64,000 nucleotides of DNA from Magicicada septendecula (lineage: Eukaryota; Arthropoda; Insecta; Hemiptera; Cicadidae), in contig CM068371.1 of assembly GCA_034769895.1 (NCBI GenBank), positions 405,773,969-405,837,968 of the forward strand. Direction: 5' to 3'. Made by a program: the position numbers and the translations under genes. Shown piece by piece: positions 46,681 to 58,600 of the stretch. Position 1 is the first letter of the stretch, and every line of letters starts with the position of its first letter. The notes below the pieces were generated by a model that was not told the origin of the DNA, did no database searches, and worked only from the letters and a program-made list of their open reading frames with translations.

Positions 46681-47884
46681 TGTGAAGTTACTGACTTCTT
46701 ACCTTTTTATTAAATCTTATTACCATCAGAAGATTCCAGAATAATACTTACTGCTCACTGCTGCCAGAATTGTACTTACCATCATGTTCCCCTGTAAAAC
46801 TTACCTTATGAAATTACTCAGGTCGCCACGATATTTTTTGAGGTTATATATCGAAACCTTCTACACTCTTGCCCTTATAAAAATCCCGCTATCTGACCAC
46901 CCTTATATATCAGAAAAATCCCAAAGAACGTTAGGCGAGGTTTTCAACACAGAATAGGAAATGGTTCACGGCGAAATAACTACACTAACACATGTTTATA
47001 GAAGAATGAACCATTTAATTTATTCTATCATTGATTATTATTGTTCTTTATATTTATAACTTTTTACTAATTCTATTCCAATAATTTTGTTTAGAGTACT
47101 ACTAAATCTTTCTAAGTGAGCCAGTACTTTTTATAACCCCCACACACACACACTCACTCAATTTACATTTATTTTTGATAACTTCCTATTTGCTTAATAA
47201 ACTCATTATGAATTAAAATGTTTTGGCCAAATGAAACTGTCTTTACACTTGTTACCTATTTACGTAATATCCAAATGTAGTACACGATATTGTCCGGAAC
47301 TGTTTCCACTAATCACTTTCCACTCCGAACACAGTTTATTGTTACCTTACGTCATTTACTCGTCACTTTATTATTTAATACTGTTTGTACATTTTATAAT
47401 ACTTGGTAGGCCTACTTTTGTATTTTTCGGCCTACCAAGAACTCGTCCGAGGCTACCGTTTTTTGTTAACTTGTAACTGTCTGCTGATTGTCTGGCCGTT
47501 CGGCCGTGAGTTGCAATGGAACTGAACTCAGTACTGTGCTAAGGCGGTAATGCACGGAGTTGTCTGGTCACGTGATCGCTCCAATTGGTGCATTTGAAAG
47601 GCGCTATAACACTGGCGTAAGGTTTAGCAACATTTAGTCGTCTGGTGCAATTCATAACTTGGTGTTATTTTCTCCGTGATCCACGGCTGATGCAAAATTG
47701 TGTGTTATTTCACAATCTGTCTGCGCTGCTTGAGTGCGGAGACAAAACATAGACGTTTTGTTTTGTAATAAACACTGCATACTTGGTTGACTAACTCGAG
47801 GTTCCCAAAAGGTGAACGTTGACTACATAGGGAATACAAATTTTTTAAGATATTACCTTGGCCCTACAATTCCGTACCGTTACA
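46681..47884 (-). repeat. 3' LTR of element C
   Basis: On the minus strand it starts TGTAACGGTACGG and ends TAACTTCACA. It matches 53747-54958 apart from a few substitutions and a 9-bp absence near 47576. A TATA-like 'ttttataag' lies on the minus strand near 46878. Confidence 0.93.
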
Positions 47885-50017
47885 ATACCCCCCCCAATGA
47901 GAGGTTGAAGGTAGAAGCATTCAAACTCTCATTGCCTAAAACCTAAGAGGATTAGTGAGGATATGGCGCCACAACCCCCCTTAGATTCTCTACTAAAATC
48001 ATGGGTACTTACGCCTAGTCCGGCGGCTGCGGCAACACCCATCCGGTCTTACTGGACTTCTCTCCTCGAGATCCCAACACCATAAGCTCGGATGGGTGCC
48101 CGCCACAGTATCGCCGGACTCTATAACATTCAGTTAAAACATTAACAAACAGGCCTTCCATTATACCATATCCCTCAACTGATTCGTTTCCTCTTAGCCA
48201 TACTGGCTCATTCTTTGCAAAGTACTGGTTCTTCTTATACAAAGTACTGGCTTGGTCTAAAATTGATAATATAAACTTACTATCTACTTACAGTTTAATC
48301 ATATAGATTTCGTACAAATGGAATAATGTTCACAATATTGTTACTCCTCCAACGTATACAAAATACCAACCAAAATTTTTTTTTCTACCCCCCTAATAGT
48401 CCCTTAACCTCTGATACCCGTTACAATCTACTGTGTTCAGCACTAGGCTTCTTGGCCTTTTCAGACCTCAACCTAGCCGTAATCACATCTCCCTCGTGAC
48501 CTGTAACTGGGTCACCCCCTTATCCACACTCACTATTACCCCCCCCTGGACTGTATCGCCCAGTTGCTTCCACAAGGACTGACGTGGAAGGGGTGGACAT
48601 TTTTTCTTTTATTCCACCCCCATCCTTGCTTCCGCGTTACAATAAAAATTCAGTATTGCACTTACTATTGTTGATTGATACGCCCCTAATGGACTACCAC
48701 CCCTATCTGCATGAAAATAGCCCTGTTCCAAAATTGGGTAGATTCCCCCAAAAATAACCCCCCTACTAAATCTAACAAACCACCGGGTTAACAAAACAAA
48801 ACAAACCACAAGCCGGTTATATCAAGTAAAATTTATGATTTGTCATAATTGACTACTTTCACGGTCATGATCCGGTGAGGTCATGACCGCGCTTAGGTAG
48901 GGAATCTACAGTTAAAACATAAACATAGGTTGACATTTATAAGGGTTACATTACCAGTTGTATGCACAACTTACTTTACAAACACTATCTCAGCCTGAAC
49001 ATTTTTTTATTATTTTACCCAAGATTTCCCTTAGTTTTCATCAGTTTAAAAAAGTACCTATTTTATTCATTATTTTTTCATCAATTATTTATTTTACAAT
49101 TACAATCAAAATTCAGATCAAAATGAATTTAAGTTCATTATTAAAATTCACCTTCTTAATTAATTTAATTACCAAATTAATCTACTTTTTATTTAATTAA
49201 CAATTTCAGAATTAATTACATTTTTTCAAAATGATTATCCATTAACAAAATCCTATCACACAAATATTAACTGCATTGTATTCAAAACATTAAGTCATTT
49301 CCTTTCATTATAAAAATTTACCTTCATTTCTTCACATCTGGTGTTTCTTTTATTTCATAATAGAATCTGCTCATAGCACTGATTCATCAAAATACAACAT
49401 TCTTGTTGTTGTCAACTCAAGCATGAAACAAACATCAACCTGTAAACATTAGTCACACAACAGGAAACACACCTGTTTACATCAACAGTTATATGCCAGA
49501 CTTGTTTTTATAAACACTACTTCAGGCTCAACATTCATGATTACCTCACCCCTCATACCTGTACTTTTAATTTTCAATTTCTATAAATCTTTTAGTTAAC
49601 ATATTTATCAGCTACTATCTGTTACAATTCATATCAAAATTAATTGTAATTCACCTTTTTAAATTACTTTAATAACTTCTACTAAAAACAATTTGGTTTT
49701 AGTTGCATTGTTTAAAACACTTTTAATTTGAATACATAATACAAAATAAAATTCATTGTTGTCTCTTATTCATTGTTTTAGTAAAATCAAATATTATTGT
49801 AATTTATAAACTTCTTTCTTATTACAAACATGTTTTACATATAAGCTATCATATACATTGCAACAAAATACTATTAACACAATACATTTAACATTAACAC
49901 ATTATATACAAATTTCCGTCATATTTTTTATCATTTACCACACTTCATTACCTAAATTCAGCAAGGTCATAACCATAAACTAAAATGTTTAGAATGTCCA
50001 TACACTGTTTTTTTAAT
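47885..50017 (-). other. Element C 3' region without a convincing gene; block shared with D
   Basis: Runs from the polypurine tract to the end of ORF2. The part 47885-48140 is conserved with D at 23917-24210. A minus frame at 48015-48242 ('NEPVWLRGNESVEGYGIM', 'CYRVRRYCGGHPSELMVLG') covers it. The D counterpart has similar residues ('CFRVWWCCDSGPEL', 'GLMVLES') but contains a stop, so it could be a short coding remnant or a conserved RNA element. The remainder is AT-rich. Confidence 0.45.
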
Positions 50018-50767
50018 TCAACCTCCATCATCATGTAATAGTCTTACCTTTTTATAACATTTCTCATTCTTACTTACCCTCAATTTATTATTATCATTAT
50101 TATGATAACCCATCAACTCTATTTCATTCATTATACCCTGATAATTTATAGGATTATTCCCTATTATTATTTCATAAACCTTGTCAATATTAATTATTTT
50201 TGTCCAGTCTCCATCAGTAGTATTAGTTAACATCAGGCAAGTTATTTTATTATTTATAACAGTTTCATCAAAATATTCATCTCTCTCTATTTCACCCTGT
50301 AAGTCACTTTTTTCACCTCTATCAATATCTAAAACCTGCACTAACCTTTCATAACCTCTATTAACCTCACAAATCTCTATTTCTCTCTTTCTCTCATCAC
50401 AACACCATATCCCATTTTCTCTCTCACTCCATGCAAAGGGCACCACTAAATACTTATTACCTCTACTACCAGGTACACCACAAAAAATACAGGGACCATC
50501 TGAAGACACCTTGTCTTCCATACAAATACCGGAGGAAACTCTGTCCTCATAAAATACCTGTGAACATTCCATTTCACAATAAACTTGGGGAAAATCTGCC
50601 CTCTGCCCCTCTAAATTCTCTACACACACTCTCGTACCCTCGTCAACACTTTCTCTGCTCACAACCTTACACTCTAACACCACGTTTTTAATTTCACCAT
50701 TGTTACTTACCGTATCATTCTTATATACCCCATTGTCAGCTATATATTCATTATTCTTATTTAACAT
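50018..50767 (-). CDS. Element C ORF2, gag-like or unknown protein with Cys pairs
   Basis: 249 codons. Its ATG overlaps the ORF1 stop by one base (TAATG), which suggests termination-reinitiation, as reported for the SART1 retrotransposon. The acidic N-terminal part has no known domain. The middle has 'GPCIFCGVPGS' and, 27 residues later, 'WCCDERKR', a possible CXXC...CC metal site. The C-terminal part is Asn-rich and ends 'KKVRLLHDDGG'. No protease, RT or nuclease motif is seen. It might be a nucleocapsid-like partner of ORF1. Function unknown. Confidence 0.6.
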   Translation of the reverse strand: MLNKNNEYIADNGVYKNDTVSNNGEIKNVVLECKVVSRESVDEGTRVCVENLEGQRADFPQVYCEMECSQVFYEDRVSSGICMEDKVSSDGPCIFCGVPGSRGNKYLVVPFAWSERENGIWCCDERKREIEICEVNRGYERLVQVLDIDRGEKSDLQGEIERDEYFDETVINNKITCLMLTNTTDGDWTKIINIDKVYEIIIGNNPINYQGIMNEIELMGYHNNDNNKLRVSKNEKCYKKVRLLHDDGG

Positions 50768-51489
50768 TATTTCATCATATAATTACTTGTATTACTACCA
50801 CCACTTACCTTGTCTACTATTCCTCCGTTACTTTTCGTTATATTGCTACCACCACAAACACTTACCTGTTTTGATTCACCTGTATTTGCCTTTAATTGAC
50901 ATCCATCTCCTCCCCACTTTTTGTCTATCTCGTTCAAATGTTTCTTCATCATATCAAAACCCTTATCTATTACTTCCTTTGTTTCATCTAATTTTATGTG
51001 TAACTCGTCAAAACCCGTATTCATATTATCAAAATGTCTATCCATCCTATCAAAATGTTTGTTCATCATTTCCGCCCTTTCATCAAATTTTTTATCAATC
51101 ATTCGCAACATATCCATTATAATTTTATAATCAGATTCACTCATCTCAGTACTTACCTCATTATCTGCCACCTGATCGTCTTGCTTCTTGTTAAATTGGT
51201 CTATCTCTTCACCACTTTCTACTCCCATTATACTATCATCCTTAACATTAGGCCTATTTACTGTCTTATTTTCTACCACTATTACTTCAACTACCTTACC
51301 TTTATTATTTGTCATCTCACTATGTTTCTTAATTTCTGCAAATATTCCTTCTTCTTGTTCTTCCATCCGCGTTAAATTATCATCTAACTTACCCCACTCC
51401 TCATCTGTCATTTCACCTACAACCCCTCTAAATTCGCTTTCCCACTCGTCCCACGCGAAACCAATATCATTCTCTAGTACTTCGCCCAT
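50767..51489 (-). CDS. Element C ORF1, coiled-coil gag-like protein
   Basis: 240 codons from ATG 51489 (MGEVLENDIGFAWDEWESE). The N-terminal 60 residues are acidic and Trp-rich. Residues about 135-205 form a regular heptad coiled coil built on 'KHFDRMDRHFDNMN'-type repeats. A Gly/Ser/Asn tail follows. The coiled coil parallels the N-termini of gag in E, F and B, but no NPxEFL capsid block follows. It lies just downstream of the inserted PLE, which separates it from the LTR. The frame has no stops, unlike the other gags here. Confidence 0.65.
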   Translation of the reverse strand: MGEVLENDIGFAWDEWESEFRGVVGEMTDEEWGKLDDNLTRMEEQEEGIFAEIKKHSEMTNNKGKVVEVIVVENKTVNRPNVKDDSIMGVESGEEIDQFNKKQDDQVADNEVSTEMSESDYKIIMDMLRMIDKKFDERAEMMNKHFDRMDRHFDNMNTGFDELHIKLDETKEVIDKGFDMMKKHLNEIDKKWGGDGCQLKANTGESKQVSVCGGSNITKSNGGIVDKVSGGSNTSNYMMK

Positions 51490-51588
51490 ATTTATACTCG
51501 TACTTCAAAATTTATTTATACAACACCTTTATATATATATATTACTATAATACCTATAACTAATTTACCTCAAGATATATTTTTTCCT

Positions 51589-53460
51589 TCAGGAACATGT
51601 TTCGGGAGATCCTGTTCTCCCATCTTCAGCCTTCGCCATCTTGCTTCTGGTGCAGTATTTGTGTGTTGGCTTCTGGATGTTATTAAGGTGGTTTGTTGGT
51701 CTTTGGTCCTTCAATGTTGCATTATTGTGTGTGGTTGTGGTATCTGTTTTTGTATTTTGTGTATTTTTGATGTTGAGTGCTTTGAATATTGTGTCATGTT
51801 TTGTATTGATTTGTATTTGTTCTGGTATTAATTTGTTTTGTGTTTTATGTTTGTAAATCTGTAAATTTTCCTAAATGTTCATTATGGTGCCTTTGTGTGG
51901 TATATGTTTTATTAGTGTTACATTGGTTATGTCTAGGAATTCATGTCCTGTGTTTATTGCATGTGTGGCTAAATTGGATTTATATATATTTGGTTTTTTG
52001 TATGCATTTAGGTGTTCAAAATAACGTTTTTTCAGCTGTTTTTTTGTTTGTCCTATATAACATTTATTGCAATCTTGGCATTCAATTTTGTATATACCGT
52101 TGGTTGTTGTATTATCTTTGTTGTGTGAGCTATTTAGATTTTGTAATTTATTTTTATTAGTTTTGTATGCTATTTTTATATCTGTGTTTTTAAATAGTTT
52201 TGTTAGTTTTGTCATTTTATTATTTATATATGTGAATGTGGCCCATTTTTTGTTGTTGTTATTATTTATGTGTTGTTCAGTTTGATTAATTCTTAATTGT
52301 TCAGTTTTTATTTTGTATTTGATTTTATTTTCTATTTTGATCATAGTATTTTTATTGTATCCATTTGCATAACCAATTTGGTATATTATATTTCTTTCTT
52401 TGTTAGTTTCTTGTTTGTTTAGGGGTATTTTGTACATTCTGTTAAATAACGAATAAAATGCTGCCATTTTATGTTGTGGTGGGTGGTCAGAATGGTTAGG
52501 TATAATGATGTTAGTGGAACTTGGTTTTCTATATATTGCATATTGTATGTGTTTGTTGTATCTTGTGATGGTTATGTCTAAATAGTTGATTTTGTTATGT
52601 TTTTCTTTTTCTTCTGTGAATTGTATTTTGGGATGTATGTTATTGATTTGTTTCAGTATGTTCTCTGCATTTGTGTTTTTGTTATTTGATACATATAGTC
52701 CATCATCTACATATCTTATCCATATGCCATCTGGGTCATGTGTTTTTATGATATTTTGTATTTTGGTGTCTATATGTTGTAGGAATATTTCTGCTATTAT
52801 GCTTGATAATGGTGATCCCATTGCTAAACCTTCTTTCTGTTGATAAATTTTGCTATTAAATTCAAAGTAATTTTGTTTTAGTATTAGTTGGAGACTATTT
52901 TTTATTTCGGTTATATATTGTTTGCTTTCATTTTGTTCTATAAGTTTGTTTATTATTATGTCAATTGTTTCTTCTACTGGGATATTAGTGTACATGTTTG
53001 TTATGTCATATGATGTGAAAAATGTATTTTCATTTATATTTATTATTTTTAGTTTGTCTATTAATTCGTATGTATTTTTTATGTTATGATGGTTATTTGT
53101 TAGATGGTTATTTTTTAGTTTTTGTGCTATTATTCTTGCTATTTTGTATGTAGGAGCTTTTTTGAAATTGATTAATGGACGTATCGGGTTGTTTAATTTG
53201 TGTATTTTTATTAGGCTGTTCATTTTAGGTGGTTCTGGATTATTGTTTATATATATGTCTATGTTTTTATTGTTGAAAATGTTTTTATTTGTTTTTATTA
53301 GTTTTATTGTTTGTTTAAGATAGTTTTCTGTTGGGTTTTTATCTAGTTGTACACATTTATTATTGTTGATGAAGTTTTCGGTTTTTTTTATGTAGTCTGT
53401 TTTATCAATGATTACTGTTGCTTGACTTTTGTCTGCTTTAGTTATTATTAAATTATTAAT
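51589..53460 (-). pseudogene. Penelope-like reverse transcriptase with GIY-YIG endonuclease
   Basis: The frame is open from about 53460 ('ITKADKSQATVIID') with no start, since the 5' end is truncated. RT motifs: 'IKIHKLNNPIRPL', 'YDITNMYTNIPVEETI', 'GLAMGSPLSS', and the catalytic 'IRYVDDGLYV'. The C-terminal nuclease shows 'GIYKIECQDCNKCYIGQT', with the spaced Cys pair typical of canonical Penelope elements, then 'KRYFEHLNAY'. A single TAG at 51871-51873 follows 'GTIMNI'. Beyond it the same frame continues for 94 codons to TGA 51589-51591, with 'YKHKTQNK' and 'SKMAKAEDGRTGSPETC', so this is one point nonsense mutation. PLE RT is related to telomerase and primes at nicked targets. Confidence 0.9.
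51591..51632 (-). ncRNA. Hammerhead-like ribozyme motif at the PLE 3' end
   Basis: On the minus strand: AGG (stem I), CTGAAGA (51629-51623), stem II GGGAG/CTCCC, GAAA (51603-51600), CATG as a loopless stem III, T16.1, T17, then CCT (stem I). The five-pair stem II is strong. Stem I is only three clear pairs before an internal loop. The motif overlaps the last codons of the PLE frame, and the stop codon lies at the predicted cleavage point. Confidence 0.75.
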
Positions 53461-53470
53461 TTATATTATT

Positions 53471-53746
53471 ATTATTATTATTATTAAATTATAACCATAC
53501 AATGAAATGAAATATATATATATATATATATATATAAAAACTACTGTAAAATCTATAACCACACACATAAAATCAAAACATCTGCACAATTGTAAACATA
53601 AGACTCCTACCAAAACATAACCTTTCTACGTAATTATATACGATAAATTCACGCAAATACGCCATTACCAATTCCTATTTTCTTTGCCTCAAAACAGGTC
53701 TAGTTCATATAATATTTATACGAACATCCTGGCAGCGTGTCGCCAA
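53471..53746 (-). other. Element C leader with primer-binding site
   Basis: Non-coding; a (TA)n tract at about 53514-53535 and, at 53728-53745 on the minus strand, the primer-binding site TGGCGACACGCTGCCAGG. Confidence 0.6.
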
Positions 53747-54958
53747 TGTAAAGGTACTGATTTCTTACCTTTTTATTAAATCTTATTACCATCAGAAGAT
53801 TCCAGAATAATACTTACTGCTCACTGCTGCCAGAATTGTACTTACCATCATGTTCCCCTGTAAAACTTACCTTATGAAATTACTCAGGTCGCCACGATAT
53901 TTTTTGAGGTTATATATCGAAACCTTCTACACTCTTGCCCTTATAAAAATCCCGCTATCTGACCACCCTTATATATCAGAAAAATCCCAAAGAACGTTAG
54001 GCGAGGTTTTCAACACAGAATAGGAAATGGTTCACGGCGAAATAACTACACTAACACATGTTTATAGAAGAATGAACCATTTAATTTATTCTGTCATTGA
54101 TTATTATTGTTCTTTATATTTATAACTTTTTACTAATTCTATTCCAATAATTTTGTTTAGACTACTACTAAATCTTTCTAAGTGAGCCAGTACTTTTTAT
54201 AACCCCCACACACACACTCACTCAATTTACATTTATTTTTGATAACTTCCTATTTGCTTAATAAACTCATTATGAATTAAAATGTTTTGGCCAAATGAGA
54301 CTGTCTTTACACTTGTTACCTATTTACGTAATATCCAAATGTAGTACACGATATTGTCCGGAACTGTTTCCACTAATCACTTTCCACTCCGAACACAGTT
54401 TATTGTTACCTTACGTCATTTACTCGTCACTTTATTATTTAATACTGTTTGTACATTTTATAATACTTGGTAGGCCTACTTTTGTATTTTTCGGCCTACC
54501 AAGAACTCGTCCGAGGCTACCGTTTTTTGTTAACTTGTAACTGTCTGCTGATTGTCTGGCCGTTCGGCCGTGAGTTGCAATGGAACTGAACTCAGTACTG
54601 CACTAAGGCGGTAATGCATGGAGTTGTCTGGTCACGTGATCAAGAGCGTGCACTCCAATTGGTGCATTTGAAAGGCACTATAACACTGGCGTAAGGTTTA
54701 GCAACATTTAGTCGTCTGGTGCAATTCATAACTTGGCGTTATTTTCTCCGTGATCCACGGCTGATGCAAAATTGTGTGTTATTTCACAATCTGTCTGCGC
54801 TGCTTGAGTGTGGAGACAAAACATAGACGTTTTGTTTTGTAATAAACACTGCATACTTGGTTGACTAACTCGAGGTTCCCAAAAGGTGAACGTTGACTAC
54901 ATAGGGAATACAAATTTTTTAAGATATTACCTTGGCCCTACAATTCCGAACCATTACA
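53747..54958 (-). repeat. 5' LTR of element C
   Basis: Minus strand starts TGTAATGGTTCGG and ends TACCTTTACA, directly before the primer-binding site. Homologous to 46681-47884. Confidence 0.93.
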
Positions 54959-54962
54959 ACTA

Positions 54963-55670
54963 TTGAAAGTATAACACCCCAAAAACCAGAAACTCATGTA
55001 AAATAAATGAAAACAAAAGTGTTTAAAGTGCTAAGTAAAAGTGCACCCAAGAAAGTTATTGTATAATTAATAAAGACAAATCTTAACAGTCCCCCCATGA
55101 TTAAACATCTTGGTAATATAAAACTATAAACCTGACTAGTGATAGTATCAAGAAATAACAGGGGACAAGTGCAAGTTATTATATTGTAATAAATAAACTT
55201 TGAGAAAGTACATTAAATACTGTACCTTTAAATAACTTTAAAGGTTTAATTTAGTATCATGAGTGCTATTTAATAAAATAGTATGGTGAAAGAGCAAGGA
55301 CTAATATTTCTAATAAAGTGCCACTATTTATGTAATAACATTCAATGGAGTGAATAAGATAAATAGAGAGCTGGGAGTTAATCCATAAAGTGACAAGGGA
55401 TACATCCCTAAAATTAAGGAAAAACAGATAAGACTGCACCCAAATAATTTTAAGTAAGTTTTAAAATAAGGGAACAGAGATGTTAGGTTCCAATTACAAT
55501 AAATGAACTCTATGCCTAAAGTTTGGAAATAGAGAGTAATTCTTATAATTATAAAATGTTATTATGTTTAATAGTTTGAATCAGGAATGCAATGTCTGAA
55601 TGTGGATACCATTCTTATATGATAAAATGTTTTTATGAGTTACTATAAAGAATCAGCACTAAAAGGTATG
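54963..55670. other. AT-rich spacer, no gene seen
   Basis: Sequence between element C and the LINE 3' end. No open frame or repeat structure of note. Confidence 0.4.
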
Positions 55671-55679
55671 AATTATTAA

Positions 55680-58600
55680 TAAAAATTATACAATAAAGGA
55701 CCTATAGGGGGCATAAATGCCCGTACATAGGTTGGTCCTTAGAATTAATATTTATATACTTAATACTAATTGTGAGTTTTACCTCACCGATCATAGTAAT
55801 ATATTAAAAATAAAATATTTTTAAATTTTAACAAAATTTTAGTTTGTACAAAATACAATTCAATAAATAAATGAAAAAAAAAAGAGAAAAAAAGGTCCAC
55901 ATCATAATAGACTGTTTTTTTGATTATTCAATAACAATGTTCCTAATTTTTCTTTGATTTTTTTTTTAAGCACTTTTATATTTACACTTAGATTTTTCAG
56001 TTCATTAGGTAATTCATTAAAATACTTTATGGCATAATACACATAGCTTCTTTGCCCAATACTTAATAGGTGTCGCGGCAATATAATATTTTTATACCGT
56101 GTGTTGATTCGATTTTGTAAAAACTCACTTTTTAGATCATTGTATTGATAAACTATAGAATTCACTACAAACACCTGTTTAATATTTAATGGTTTATTCG
56201 AATCTTGTTCATTGACTCCTATAATTTTAAGAATACACTTTTGCAGCCGATCCAATGCGTCTAGAGATGATTTATATAGACCCCCCCAGCCTATGATAGC
56301 ATACCCTGGCCACACTATGGAATAGTCCGTAGTATATTTGTAGTAGTTGCTTTTTTGATAAAATTTGTTTAAGTCTGTAAAAAACGTAGACTAAGTATTT
56401 GGTTTTTTTTACAATGTTAGCCACATGTACATCCCACTTCATGTTAAAGTCATATGTTATTCCTAGATATTTACTAGTTTTAACTCTTTTCAATTTTTGA
56501 CCATTTATCTTAATTTCAAAGTCATGCGGAACAGAGTCTCTATAATTTCCAAAGGTGATACAAACAGACTTGCTTATGTTGAGTACTAGATTATTGTGAT
56601 AGAGCCAAGAGTATATAATATCTAATTTAGTTGACATATCTGTTGCAAGTTCAGGCCATGTCTTTGCTTTCATTGGTACTGCTGTATCATCAGCATATGC
56701 TATTAATACATCTTGTAACACTAGTAAGTCATTGATATATAAAATAAACAATAAAGGTCCTAATATAGAGCCCTGGGGCACTCCAACATTTGTTTTAATA
56801 GGCTGACTTCTAGTCCCATTCACCTTTACAACTTGTGTCCTGTCATGTAAATAACTGGCTATCAGGGATAAGCTTACACCTCTTATTCCCATATTCTGTA
56901 ATTTGGATATAAGTATGCCATGATCGACAGTGTCAAAAGCTTTGGAGTAGTCCAAAAAAGTTACAACAGTTGGTATGCTAATACTTAGATTTTCATAAAT
57001 AAATTTGCTAAGTAGGGCTATAGCATCATCTGTACCTTTCTTCTTGAGAAAGCCAAATTGTGTAGCACTTAACAGGTTATGTTTCTTTACAAATTTAAAT
57101 AATCTGGTAAAAATAATTTTTTCAAAAATCTTAGCTAAATTTGATATCAGTGCGATCGGTCGATAATTGTTAACCAAACTTTTTACACCATCCTTATATA
57201 TAGGACAAATTACAGCTTTCTTAAAATGATATGGACATGTACCTTGTATCATAGCAGTATTAATAATGTGAGTCAAAGCAGGAGTTATGAACGGAGCAGC
57301 TAGCTTAACTGTATAGGCATGAATTTTATCACAACCACCAGGTTTATTTTTGAGTTCACGAATAGTTTGGTAAACTTCTGACTCATTTGTTGGTGTTAGA
57401 AACATAGTATGCTGATTAATTGATATATCTGGTATTTCATGCTGCAGAATAGGAGGAGTCGCACTTTCATTCAGCCTAGATACTATTGTGCTGAAAAATT
57501 CATTAAAATAATTAGCCTTTGTCCAGTCATTGCTGTTAAGTTTATTATTAATCAAAATATCATTTATTTGTCTATTTTTTGAATTACGATCCAATTTTAG
57601 ATGAACATATCTCCACATTTTTTTAGAATCAGCTTTTTGTAGTTGTTTTTCTTCATGCCTATTTTTAGCAGTCCTAAGTAATGATTTAAGTCGTTTTTCG
57701 TAATTTAAGTACAGCTCTTTTTTTAGCAAGTCGTCTTGACTATTCTTCCAGGCTTTATATAATTTGTTTTTGTTATTAACTGAATTAATGAGAGCAGGGG
57801 TAATCCAGGTCTTTCTTGGTTTTTGAATTTTTGGCTTAGTTTTGTGTGAAAGTTCATTGATAGTTTGAATCTTGTTTATTAACAATTCTAATGCTTCATT
57901 GTTATTTGGTGTATTACAGACTTGTTGCCATTGTTCTGAAGCACACAGCTCCAAAAATCTTTTTTTGTTTATTTCAAAAGATACTGTAAGTTTGCATTTT
58001 ATGTTGTTTCCATGTAGTGATATTAAAACGGGGTAGTGGTCTGTGATTGAGTCAATTAATTTACCAGATTTTGCTGTGTATATTCCTTTCATGAAAATAT
58101 GGTCAATGCAAGTTCCATCTTTATAATTCTTTATAGGATGAGTACACGTATTTATCATCGATTCATAACCATTTTGCAGTAATTGGTAGAAATAATCCTC
58201 AGTTTTTTCATTAAACTCAATGAGATCTAAGTTAACATCACCCAAAATCATGTGGTTTGCAACAGTTTTGTTACTTAAGATAAATTTTTCATGATCTTTA
58301 ATAAATTTGTCAATCTGATAATCATGACAACGATATAGTCCAGAAATTTTGAAAATACTTTTATTTGTTAATTCTATGAGCAGACTCGTGATTTTTAAAT
58401 CATTAAATTGTTCATTAATGGTTTGATACTGTAGGTTACTTTTTACATAAATAATCACTCCATCTGCTTTATTTATTCTGCTGTTATTTTTAAAATGTGT
58501 ATAACCTGTTATATTTATAAGCTTAATATTATCCATGAGCCAAGCTTCAGTGCATATTATCACATCTGGTTTATGTTTAAAAGAACTTAACATAGTTTCA

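Larger units (their letters stand above)
51490..53470 (-). mobile_element. 5'-truncated Penelope-like element inside element C
   Basis: The RT to GIY-YIG reading frame runs leftward, ending in a hammerhead-like motif at 51591-51632. The 5' side is cut at an (ATT)n tract near 53460, so the N-terminal part of the protein and the 5' repeat are missing. The 3' end lies between 51490 and 51590. No target-site duplication was identified. Confidence 0.8.
46681..54958 (-). mobile_element. Non-autonomous LTR retrotransposon C with gag-like ORFs only
   Basis: LTRs at 46681-47884 and 53747-54958 are nearly identical and oriented minus. The 4-bp TSD ACTA is present at 46677-46680 and 54959-54962. On the minus strand the primer-binding site TGGCGACACGCTGCCAGG follows the 5' LTR (53745 downward) and a polypurine tract ATTGGGGGGGGTAT precedes the 3' LTR. 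Between them are two adjoining ORFs (51489 to 50018) and 2.1 kb without genes. No protease, RT or integrase is found. A PLE has inserted between the primer-binding site and ORF1. It must have been mobilised by enzymes from another element. Confidence 0.9.

Noticed and set aside
47231..47476. 81-codon frame present in both C LTRs (also 54295-54540)
   Set aside because: Opposite to the element's transcription and without a domain; conserved only because the LTRs are recent copies.
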